12,160 bases of DNA from Bacteroidia bacterium (GTDB lineage Bacteria > Bacteroidota > Bacteroidia > NS11-12g > UBA9320), in the NCBI GenBank assembly GCA_029253325.1, contig JAQWZS010000011.1, positions 1 through 12,160 on the forward strand. The letters are read 5' to 3'. Positions 6,496-12,160 of the stretch are shown here, in pieces. A program made the position numbers and the translations under genes. The stretch's first letter is position 1. Each line of letters starts with the position of its first letter. The notes beneath the pieces are model-generated. The model was not told the DNA's origin, did no database searches, and worked only from the letters and a program-made list of their open reading frames with translations.

Positions 6496-7500
6496 AAAAC
6501 GCCCTTTACTGAATATCCTTACCCCAGTATCTTTCCCTTTTCTGAGTTCTCTCTGCTCTTCCTCTGGTAATGAATTGATTCCCATACATTCATCAGAACA
6601 AGTACCCAAAAACTTGGATGCACAATTTGGACACTGAATAAACAATAAATTACAAGCCTTATTCGCACAATTTGTGTGATCATCAAAAGAATCACCGCAC
6701 TGATGACATTGTGCGATAACATCATCACTTATACGCTCATTAATACGCTCATCAAAAACAAAGTTTTTACCAATAAACTTATTCTTTAAACCAAGCCCTT
6801 TGGCATCACGTGCATATTTAATAATTCCACCTTCAAGATGATAAACGTCCTTAAAACCCTTATACTTTAGGTAAGCACTTGCTTTTTCACATCGAATTCC
6901 TCCCGTACAATACATTACAATGGGCTTATCCTTTTTATCTGACAACTCATTAACAACAAGTGGCAATTGATCTCTGAAGGTATCCACATCTGGACACCAA
7001 GCTCCCTCAAAATGGCCTACTTCACTCTCATAATGATTTCGCATGTCAACAAGAACTGTTTCTTCTTGGTCTGTTAGCTTATTGAAATCGTCAACGTTTA
7101 AATAATTGCCTGGCATTGAAACATCAAATAAGTCATCATTTAATCCGTCAGCTACAATTTTATTTTTAACCTTTATCGTAAGTTTAAAAAAAGATTTACC
7201 GTCATCGTCTACGGCAAAATTTAGTCTAACATTTTCTAAAAATGAAATTGAATCTAATGCCAACTTAAATTCAGTTAAAAGTTTAGTTGGAACACTTAAT
7301 TGAGCATTTATTCCCTCTTTGGCAATATATATTCTACCTAAAACTTTGAGGTTATTCCAATGATAAAAAAGATGATCTCTAAAAAGATGAGGATTTGCAA
7401 TTTTTGCGTATTTGTAAAAAGAAATGGTAGTCCGAGATTCATTACTACTCTTAATTTTTTCTTTTAGCTGTTCCCCATTAACTGTATTATGCAATTTCAT
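6487..7500 (-). CDS. trhO: Oxygen-dependent tRNA uridine(34) hydroxylase (rhodanese-domain protein)
   Basis: This 337-residue protein matches TrhO (YceA family), which hydroxylates uridine 34 of certain tRNAs to 5-hydroxyuridine using molecular oxygen. An N-terminal acylphosphatase-like domain spans about 20-120 (SFYKYAKI, GRIYIAKEGINAQLS). A rhodanese domain follows at about 135-235 with the active-site loop CTGGIRCEK (Cys198, Cys204). The C-terminal zinc-binding region has CHQC (265, 268), Cys278, Cys283, CPNC (290, 293) and Cys301, Cys305. All expected cysteines are present and the length is typical. The start is preceded by a -7 element 31 bases upstream. The gene shares a short divergent promoter region with the coiled-coil protein gene at 7590, but a functional link is not evident. 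The enzyme acts in the cytoplasm on tRNA. Confidence 0.94.
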   Translation of the reverse strand: MKLHNTVNGEQLKEKIKSSNESRTTISFYKYAKIANPHLFRDHLFYHWNNLKVLGRIYIAKEGINAQLSVPTKLLTEFKLALDSISFLENVRLNFAVDDDGKSFFKLTIKVKNKIVADGLNDDLFDVSMPGNYLNVDDFNKLTDQEETVLVDMRNHYESEVGHFEGAWCPDVDTFRDQLPLVVNELSDKKDKPIVMYCTGGIRCEKASAYLKYKGFKDVYHLEGGIIKYARDAKGLGLKNKFIGKNFVFDERINERISDDVIAQCHQCGDSFDDHTNCANKACNLLFIQCPNCASKFLGTCSDECMGINSLPEEEQRELRKGKDTGVRIFSKGRFKR

Positions 7501-7531
7501 GTTACACTTTATAATTTAATGAATGACATAG

Positions 7532-7539
7532 CAAATATA
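7532..7539 (-). promoter_or_regulatory. Bacteroidota -7 promoter element for trhO
   Basis: On the minus strand this reads TATATTTG, an exact match to TAnnTTTG, 31 bases before the trhO start codon. The leader would be about 25 bases. Confidence 0.55.
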
Positions 7540-7545
7540 AATATG

Positions 7546-7558
7546 TGAATTAAATTCA
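7546..7558. promoter_or_regulatory. Palindrome between the divergent trhO and coiled-coil gene promoters
   Basis: TGAATT-A-AATTCA is a perfect 13-base palindrome. It lies between the two divergent -7 elements (7532-7539 minus, 7561-7568 plus), where a bound dimeric protein could affect both. The region is very AT-rich and a palindrome of this composition can arise by chance, so confidence is low. Confidence 0.25.
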
Positions 7559-7560
7559 TT

Positions 7561-7568
7561 TAACTTTG
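7561..7568 (+). promoter_or_regulatory. Bacteroidota -7 promoter element for the coiled-coil protein gene
   Basis: TAACTTTG is an exact match to TAnnTTTG and ends 21 bases before the ATG at 7590. No TTG was found at the usual -33 distance. Confidence 0.55.
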
Positions 7569-7589
7569 TGAACTAAATAATTTCGACTT

Positions 7590-8264
7590 ATGAAACACAT
7601 TCAAAACATTTTTATTATAGTAATTTTTATTTTTTCTAGTTTCAATCTTTTCGCCCAAATAGGCAAGGTTGAAGAAATTAATGCCAAAATGAGTCAAGGG
7701 ACAAACCGAGGATTAAAGGTTTTAATTCCTGAGACCACTCAAAAAGAATCGATTAAGGCTTGGTCAAAATTGATGAAAGATTATGACTCGAAAAATGAAA
7801 AAATGAAAAAGCACACGGAGTATTTGAGCTCAAATGCAAGTATCCCATCACTTGGTGAAAAAAATATCGATGTATACTCTCAGTTTCAAGAAACCCCAGA
7901 GGGGGTTTATATGAGAGTATTTTTTAATTTAGGAGGCACCTATCTTAATAATGATATGTACCCAAAAAAATTAGAAACTGCCAAACAGCTCATAGCATCT
8001 TTCTCTACTCGTATAGCTAAGGCATCTATTCAAGCTTCACTGAATGAAGAAACTAAAAAACTAGATAAACTAGATAAAGAACTAAAAATCCTTGAGAGAG
8101 ATAAATTGAAATTTGAAGGTGAAATTCAAGATGCTAAAGAGACTATAACACAAAGAGAAAAGGACATTGATGAGAACACTAAAAACCAAGCAGAAAAACA
8201 CAATGCCATTGCTGATCAAAAAGCAAAAGTTGGAAAAATAAATGCTAAACTCAAAAAATTCTGA
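7590..8264 (+). CDS. Exported coiled-coil protein of unknown function
   Basis: I do not recognise a named family for this 224-residue protein. A signal peptide is clear (about 1-22, ending NLFAQ). A small globular part spans about 23-140, with a GVYMRVFFNLGGTYLN segment that looks like a beta hairpin. From about 145 to 222 the sequence is a charged, Lys/Glu-rich coiled coil (for example LDKLDKELKILERDKLKFEG). The mature protein has no cysteine, one tryptophan (Trp58) and a basic C-terminus (KINAKLKKF). It should be periplasmic or surface-associated, perhaps oligomeric. It is a single gene with its own promoter, divergent from trhO and 133 bases before the msrBA gene. The gene is complete, with base composition like its neighbours. 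A structural or envelope-tethering role is only a guess. Confidence 0.85.
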   Translation: MKHIQNIFIIVIFIFSSFNLFAQIGKVEEINAKMSQGTNRGLKVLIPETTQKESIKAWSKLMKDYDSKNEKMKKHTEYLSSNASIPSLGEKNIDVYSQFQETPEGVYMRVFFNLGGTYLNNDMYPKKLETAKQLIASFSTRIAKASIQASLNEETKKLDKLDKELKILERDKLKFEGEIQDAKETITQREKDIDENTKNQAEKHNAIADQKAKVGKINAKLKKF

Positions 8265-8320
8265 TTTATAAATAGATATAATTTATGAAAATAAATAAAA
8301 TACAATATCTTAATTATCTT

Positions 8321-8340
8321 TCTATAGGTATACCAATAGA
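8321..8340. promoter_or_regulatory. 20-base imperfect dyad upstream of the msrBA gene (possible operator)
   Basis: TCTAT and ATAGA arms flank a perfect inner palindrome GGTATACC, with one A-A mismatch on each side of it. The centre is about 67 bases before the ATG at 8398, within a 133-base intergenic gap that otherwise shows no clear TAnnTTTG element. The size suits a dimeric transcription factor. An oxidative-stress regulator would fit the downstream gene, but this is inference. Confidence 0.35.
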
Positions 8341-8397
8341 ATTTAATCAATTCAACCTTTACAAATCAAAATTGGCATCTCATTCGTATATATAAGT

Positions 8398-9429
8398 ATG
8401 AAGTATCCTTATTATTTGTTTTTTCTTTTATTAGTGACTTCTTGCAATGCCCAAATTGAAACTGACAATATGATAAATCAAGAAAAACCAAACAATACAG
8501 AATATAATAAACTATCTGAGGCTGAAAAAAGAATCATTATTAAGAAGGGAACGGAGTATCCTAATACTGGTGAATACAATAAACACTATGAGGAGGGAAC
8601 CTATCTCTGTAGACAATGCAATCAAAAGCTCTACGAGTCATCCTCGAAATTTAATAGTAATTGTGGCTGGCCAAGTTTTGACGACGAAATTGATGATGCG
8701 GTAAATCGAATCCTTGATTCTGACGGTAGAAGAACCGAAATTGTATGTAGTAACTGTGCAGGCCACTTAGGTCATGTATTTATTGGAGAGAACTTTACTG
8801 CAAAAAATACGCGTCATTGTGTCAATAGTATTTCTATGAAATTCATCCCAAAGGGGCAATCTATTCCAGATATAATTACCTCAAAAGAAGCTGTAGAGCA
8901 AGATACCATAACATTTGGAGCAGGCTGCTTTTGGTGTGTGGAAGTCCTCTTTCAAAAGCTTAAAGGCGTTTTGCATGTTGAAAGTGGATATGCTGGTGGC
9001 AAAATAAAAAATCCCACTTACAAAATGGTCTGTCAAGGGAATACTGGGTCCGTCGAAGTAGCACAAATCGTTTATGACCCAAACATCATATCAGCTGAAA
9101 CACTTATCGACGTATTCTTTCACGTCCATGACCCCACTACACTTAACAGGCAAGGAAACGATGTTGGGGATCAATATCGATCTGTAATCTTTTATCACAC
9201 TAACCAACAAAAAGAAATTGCAGAAAACGTACTCAAAAAGATTAATTCTAGTAACTTATGGGATGACCCCATAGTCACCACAATAGAATCTTTAAACAAC
9301 TATAGTACAGCAGAAGATTATCATCAAAACTACTATAACAATAACTCATCAACTAATGGCTACTGTAATATGGTAATCAGACCAAAAGTAACAAAGTTTA
9401 AAATTAAATATGCTGATCTTATTAAATAG
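8398..9429 (+). CDS. msrBA: Secreted lipoprotein MsrB-MsrA fusion (methionine sulfoxide reductase)
   Basis: This 343-residue protein repairs oxidised methionine in both stereoisomers, outside the cytoplasm. A lipoprotein signal ends at LVTSC (Cys16). The MsrB domain (about 38-150) has zinc cysteines 71/74 (CRQC) and 117/120 (CSNC), a resolving Cys89 in NCGWPSF and the nucleophile Cys141 in RHCVN. The MsrA domain (about 170-328) has the GCFWC active site (nucleophile Cys177), the GDQYRS motif and a resolving-type Cys323 in GYCNM. All key residues are present. The B-A order is the reverse of Neisseria PilB but known in bacteria as a bifunctional enzyme. No thioredoxin-like reductant partner is encoded beside it, so electrons must come from elsewhere. 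A 20-base dyad upstream may be a control site. The gene converges with the PorV2-like gene, with three bases between stops. Confidence 0.94.
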   Translation: MKYPYYLFFLLLVTSCNAQIETDNMINQEKPNNTEYNKLSEAEKRIIIKKGTEYPNTGEYNKHYEEGTYLCRQCNQKLYESSSKFNSNCGWPSFDDEIDDAVNRILDSDGRRTEIVCSNCAGHLGHVFIGENFTAKNTRHCVNSISMKFIPKGQSIPDIITSKEAVEQDTITFGAGCFWCVEVLFQKLKGVLHVESGYAGGKIKNPTYKMVCQGNTGSVEVAQIVYDPNIISAETLIDVFFHVHDPTTLNRQGNDVGDQYRSVIFYHTNQQKEIAENVLKKINSSNLWDDPIVTTIESLNNYSTAEDYHQNYYNNNSSTNGYCNMVIRPKVTKFKIKYADLIK

Positions 9430-9432
9430 CAA

Positions 9433-10524
9433 TTAACGTTCAGGGTTTATAGAAGCCCTGATGCTAAATACATGTGAGTATTGTGCTGCACTCTGTTCCC
9501 CAATGTCACTCAGTGCATAATCCAACACAACTTGTTTAAATTTGATTCCAACACCGATATTTGGCATAAACGTCCATTGGTCGCTATAATTTAAATCCAT
9601 TTGTTGCTGGATATTCCCTACTCCAGCTCTCAAAAACACAATTTCCTTGTAGCCACACTCAAGTCCTAAATGAGGGTCTCCACTAACCAAATCTGATTTT
9701 AAAAGCGTATTTCGTTTACCATCCGTATTCACATCCAAATTCATTTCGGCAAGTAAGCTAAATTTATTATTAAAATTCACCTTTTTAGCCACACCAAAAA
9801 TAAATTTAGGTAAAGTAAGTTCTAAAGAATTTTGTGGTATTTCATTATTTGTTTGGAGAAATATTTCTTCTTCGGCATCAGTAAAATCATAGCTCCAAGC
9901 ATTAAAAGTAGTGGTAATATCTCTTGCCATTAAAGCAAAAGTCCAATCATTTTTAGACTCATATCGAGAACTCATATCAATACCAAATCCCCAAGATGAG
10001 GCAAAATCCCCCGCTTGTCTGTGAACTACCTTTGCACTTCCCCCAAAACTCAAACCATTTTTTAGTGCCTTTTGAGCATAGCTTACAAAAAATCCATAAT
10101 CCACAGCACTAAAACTTGTGATTCGATCATAATTAATCTGTCCATTTCGAATCAAATCCAGTGTATTAGGAATATTGTCTACACCAAACCTCACCATAGA
10201 AAAACTTAAAGTAGACTTTTCATTAACTAAAGTACTAATGCCTAGATAATCATAATTAGCTAAACCACTAAAGTAATTAGAATGCATAAAACTGACCTGC
10301 AACTTCTCTTTTTGTTTTACAAGTCCAGAAGGATTCCAATAGCCCGCAGTGACATCATCTACTGATGCCACAACAGAATTAGCCATACCAAAAGATCTTG
10401 CACCAACACCTATAGACAAAAATTCGTTGCTATATTTTGGTGTACTTTGAGCTAATACGTTTTGATTAAACAGACCCAATACACATACCACAAAACACGT
10501 GTAATTAATTTGTGATACTTTCAT
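9433..10524 (-). CDS. PorV/PorQ-family outer-membrane protein, PorV2-like (type IX secretion)
   Basis: This 363-residue protein is a FadL-like outer-membrane beta-barrel of the PorV/PorQ family. A signal peptide covers about 1-25 (NVLAQ). The N-terminal FLSIGVGARSFGMANSVVA and DDVTAGYWNPSGLV are the family signature. Later segments (RFGVDNIPNTL, MARDITTTFNAWSYDF, RNTLLKSDLVSGDPHLGLE, ending DYALSDIG and YSHVFSIRA) fit the group called putative type IX sorting system protein PorV2. PorV proteins shuttle type IX secretion cargo to the surface sortase. The PorV2 paralogue is less well understood, so an exact role is not claimed. The gene lies 14 bases downstream of the AcpH-like gene and is probably co-transcribed with it. 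The length is normal and no disruption was seen. Confidence 0.88.
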   Translation of the reverse strand: MKVSQINYTCFVVCVLGLFNQNVLAQSTPKYSNEFLSIGVGARSFGMANSVVASVDDVTAGYWNPSGLVKQKEKLQVSFMHSNYFSGLANYDYLGISTLVNEKSTLSFSMVRFGVDNIPNTLDLIRNGQINYDRITSFSAVDYGFFVSYAQKALKNGLSFGGSAKVVHRQAGDFASSWGFGIDMSSRYESKNDWTFALMARDITTTFNAWSYDFTDAEEEIFLQTNNEIPQNSLELTLPKFIFGVAKKVNFNNKFSLLAEMNLDVNTDGKRNTLLKSDLVSGDPHLGLECGYKEIVFLRAGVGNIQQQMDLNYSDQWTFMPNIGVGIKFKQVVLDYALSDIGEQSAAQYSHVFSIRASINPER

Positions 10525-10538
10525 GTAAAAAAAATTTG

Positions 10539-11195
10539 TTATAATAATTGGATTTCTAAGGCATCAATAGAACGAGCTAACTCAGGTTCTATTGTCTCAC
10601 AAATTTCAATTAATAGATTTCGTTGTTCATCATTAAGTTCAATCATTCCAAGATTAGCACAAACACCTTCTACTGCTGCAATTACATTCTCAATACTCGT
10701 ATATGATTTTAAAAATGATGCCTTCATAAATCTTCGATGTTGCCCTTTCCATAATTCATCATCTTGTAATCCTGCATATCTCATAAACTTCAGAATCCAA
10801 TCCATTTCAACACTATCAATCATAGCATAGAAATCATCTGCCAAAGAAGGATTTTTATCCAAGAGTATTTTGTCTAATAGTATCTCAACCATGATATGAG
10901 TGATGAAATAATCTCGGTTGATGTCTTTGTCACCACTTTCACGAATCATGTCAGTAGCTTTGTTGGTCAACTCTACAAATGTCATCCAGTTATGAAACTT
11001 TCTATCACTTGCAAAATGCTTATTGCATCCATCATTCATCGAAGAAATTTCCTTCGTAGTAAAGGTGATGTTTTTGTATGGATTGATCCTTAATTTGGCA
11101 ATGTGAGATCTTGCTAAATCGGGCAGTATCAAACCTACATTAAAGTACTTGTTGTTTTCATCTTTATCGAAGTAATAATGACTTAAATAATTCAC
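10539..11195 (-). CDS. AcpH/DUF479-like protein (acyl-carrier-protein phosphodiesterase-related)
   Basis: This 218-residue protein resembles the ACP phosphodiesterase (AcpH, DUF479) family, which in E. coli removes the phosphopantetheine group from acyl carrier protein. Its start, MNYLSHYYFD, followed by GLILPDLARS, parallels the AcpH opening MNFLAHLHLA and GNLLADFVRG. Likely metal or catalytic positions are His6, Asp26, His60, Asp64, His68 and, in a THIMVEILLDKIL helix, His100 and Asp108. Overall similarity is modest and the histidine-arginine motif of AcpH (HMHRR) is changed to NKHFAS, so the same activity is not assured. The start codon is GTG at 11195; an in-frame TGA lies four codons upstream and the conserved N-terminus supports this start. 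It leads a two-gene unit with the PorV2-like gene, which may be only operon convenience. It is probably cytoplasmic. Confidence 0.7.
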   Translation of the reverse strand: MNYLSHYYFDKDENNKYFNVGLILPDLARSHIAKLRINPYKNITFTTKEISSMNDGCNKHFASDRKFHNWMTFVELTNKATDMIRESGDKDINRDYFITHIMVEILLDKILLDKNPSLADDFYAMIDSVEMDWILKFMRYAGLQDDELWKGQHRRFMKASFLKSYTSIENVIAAVEGVCANLGMIELNDEQRNLLIEICETIEPELARSIDALEIQLL

Positions 11196-11200
11196 TACTG

Positions 11201-11208
11201 CAAATCAA
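11201..11208 (-). promoter_or_regulatory. -7-like promoter element close to the AcpH-like start
   Basis: On the minus strand this reads TTGATTTG, one mismatch from TAnnTTTG. It ends five bases before the GTG start codon, so the transcript would be leaderless or nearly so, like the arrangement at 4967-4979. The GTG start is independently supported by the conserved N-terminus. Confidence 0.35.
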
Positions 11209-11292
11209 CGGTTTTTTTTTCATTTTGCGTAATCTATCCTTTGCTTATCCCGAATCTTTAAGCAATAACCCTTCAAATATTGGTTAAATTAA

Positions 11293-11300
11293 TACTTTCG
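11293..11300 (+). promoter_or_regulatory. -7-like promoter element for the MATE transporter gene
   Basis: TACTTTCG differs from TAnnTTTG at one position. It ends 12 bases before the proposed TTG start at 11313, which leaves a leader of only a few bases. It also argues that translation starts near 11313 and not at a codon further upstream. Confidence 0.35.
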
Positions 11301-11312
11301 CATCATCTCATT

Positions 11313-12160
11313 TTGAAAGTAACTAAAAAAACATCCGATAAGTTGGGAACAGAGAAAATGAGCAAACTCTTGCTCCAACAATCGCTGCCCGCATCCATTG
11401 GTTTTTTAGTGATGTCATTTTATCAAATGGTGGATGTATTTTTTGTGAGCCGATATGCGGAAGGTGAGATTGCTATTGCTGCGATTACAGTTGTTTTACC
11501 AATAACTTTTCTAATCTCATCTTTTGGAATGGCAATTGGAGTAGGCGGTTCATCCGTACTTGCCAGAGCACTAGGTGAGGGAAATACTACTAAGGCCCAA
11601 AAAACTTTTGGGAATCAGATTAAACTAACCATTGGATTCGTACTTTTTTTTGTATTGGTAGGATTTGTTTTCCAAGAACAGCTCTTACGAGTTTTTGGCG
11701 CAAATAACGAGATTATCCCTTTCGCAAAAGAATACTTCAATATTCTTCTAGTTGGTCTTCCCTTTCTAGGGTGGGCTATGATGACTAATAATGTAATTCG
11801 TGCAGAGGGCAAGCCCAAAGTGGCCATGTTGACCATGATTATTCCTGCGGTATCCAATATTTTGCTAGATTATGTATTGATTTATCATTTCAATATGGGC
11901 ATCACAGGTGCAGCTTTGGCTACCTCATCGGGCTACATCCTAAGTGGGTTATATACCTTATGGTTTTTTATATCAGGACGAAGCGAATTAAAACTGATTC
12001 CTGACGACTTAAAACTCGACTTTAGCATTATAAAAGAGATCACCTCAATAGGTTCAATAACACTAGTTAGACAAAGCATGTTTAGCATTCTTGCTATTGT
12101 ACTATATAGTCAGCTTAATAAATGGGGGCTTATAGCCTATGAGAATACGTTGGGTCAGAG
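11313..12160 (+). CDS. MATE-family multidrug/cation antiporter, 3' end outside the window
   Basis: About 282 codons of a MATE-family efflux transporter are present and the frame is open to the window edge. MATE proteins export drugs or other organic cations in exchange for sodium ions or protons across the inner membrane; the usual length is about 450 residues, so roughly 60% is here. Visible marks are LGTEKMSKLLLQQSLPASIG at the N-terminus, MVDVFFVSRYAEG, LISSFGMAIGVGGSSVLARALGEG, and NNVIRAEGKPKVAM in the middle, with about seven hydrophobic segments. The first ATG (11358) would cut off the conserved LGTEK motif. The frame is open upstream, and a TTG at 11313, 12 bases after a -7-like element, is the best start candidate. 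An ATT at 11310 is a poorer choice. It is divergent from the AcpH-like gene. The substrate cannot be told from sequence. Confidence 0.88.
   Translation, partial: MKVTKKTSDKLGTEKMSKLLLQQSLPASIGFLVMSFYQMVDVFFVSRYAEGEIAIAAITVVLPITFLISSFGMAIGVGGSSVLARALGEGNTTKAQKTFGNQIKLTIGFVLFFVLVGFVFQEQLLRVFGANNEIIPFAKEYFNILLVGLPFLGWAMMTNNVIRAEGKPKVAMLTMIIPAVSNILLDYVLIYHFNMGITGAALATSSGYILSGLYTLWFFISGRSELKLIPDDLKLDFSIIKEITSIGSITLVRQSMFSILAIVLYSQLNKWGLIAYENTLGQ

Noticed and set aside
8265..8320. AT-rich inverted repeats after the coiled-coil gene as a terminator
   Set aside because: Short TTTATAAA-type repeats are present, but there is no stable stem or following T run; they look like composition.
9440..9461. 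Hairpin as a rho-independent terminator for msrBA
   Set aside because: The stem is good, but no T run follows it (TGCTAAATAC), and the sequence is constrained as coding sequence of the opposite-strand gene. It is kept only as an observation.
11615..11857. Minus-strand open frame of 80 codons
   Set aside because: It lies wholly antisense to the MATE coding sequence, its translation has no recognisable domain, and no promoter is seen for it.
11358..12160. MATE gene starting at the first ATG (11358)
   Set aside because: This would drop the conserved LGTEK motif read in frame just upstream; a TTG at 11313 near a -7-like element fits better.

Overview
The window looks like a piece of a Bacteroidota chromosome, most likely from the Flavobacteriia or a close relative. 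The DNA is AT-rich and several genes are preceded by the Bacteroidota -7 promoter element (TAnnTTTG). The gene content also fits: a TonB-dependent receptor with a carboxypeptidase-regulatory-like N-terminal domain, a PorV-type type IX secretion protein, a lipoprotein MsrB-MsrA fusion and several SpII lipoproteins. I cannot name a species. No RNA genes, insertion sequences, CRISPR arrays or origins were seen, and no gene-free stretch exceeds 300 bases.

Region 1 (122-5341, + strand) is the most interesting part. It is a tight cluster for metal, probably copper, handling at the cell envelope. In order it encodes a TonB-dependent outer-membrane receptor, an inner-membrane protein with an N-terminal heavy-metal-associated (HMA) domain fused to a MauE/DoxX-like membrane domain, an MbnP-family lipoprotein, an MbnH/MauG-type diheme c-type cytochrome lipoprotein, and a small exported HMA protein with a cysteine-rich tail. 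The first four genes overlap or are 6-9 bases apart; the fifth has its own predicted promoter. In methanotrophs, MbnH oxidises a tryptophan of MbnP to kynurenine and so creates a copper site. Here the mature MbnP homologue has only two tryptophans, both in one HWSW motif. The diheme protein has MauG-like residues at the expected spacings. I infer a copper capture and transfer system that depends on a post-translational modification, in an organism with no methanobactin genes in view.

Region 2 (5342-7589) has the E1-beta subunit of pyruvate dehydrogenase (+), convergent with trhO (-), the oxygen-dependent tRNA uridine-34 hydroxylase. trhO is divergent from region 3, with paired promoter elements around a small palindrome.

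Region 3 (7590-9429, + strand) holds an exported coiled-coil protein of unknown function and a secreted lipoprotein fusion of methionine sulfoxide reductases B and A. A 20-base imperfect dyad lies upstream of the fusion gene.

Region 4 (9433-11195, - strand) is a two-gene unit: an AcpH/DUF479-like protein starting at GTG, then a PorV2-like outer-membrane beta-barrel protein. Divergent from it, a MATE-family multidrug/sodium antiporter gene runs off the right edge (11313 to beyond 12160). Its conserved N-terminal motif implies a TTG start, or another start upstream of the first ATG.
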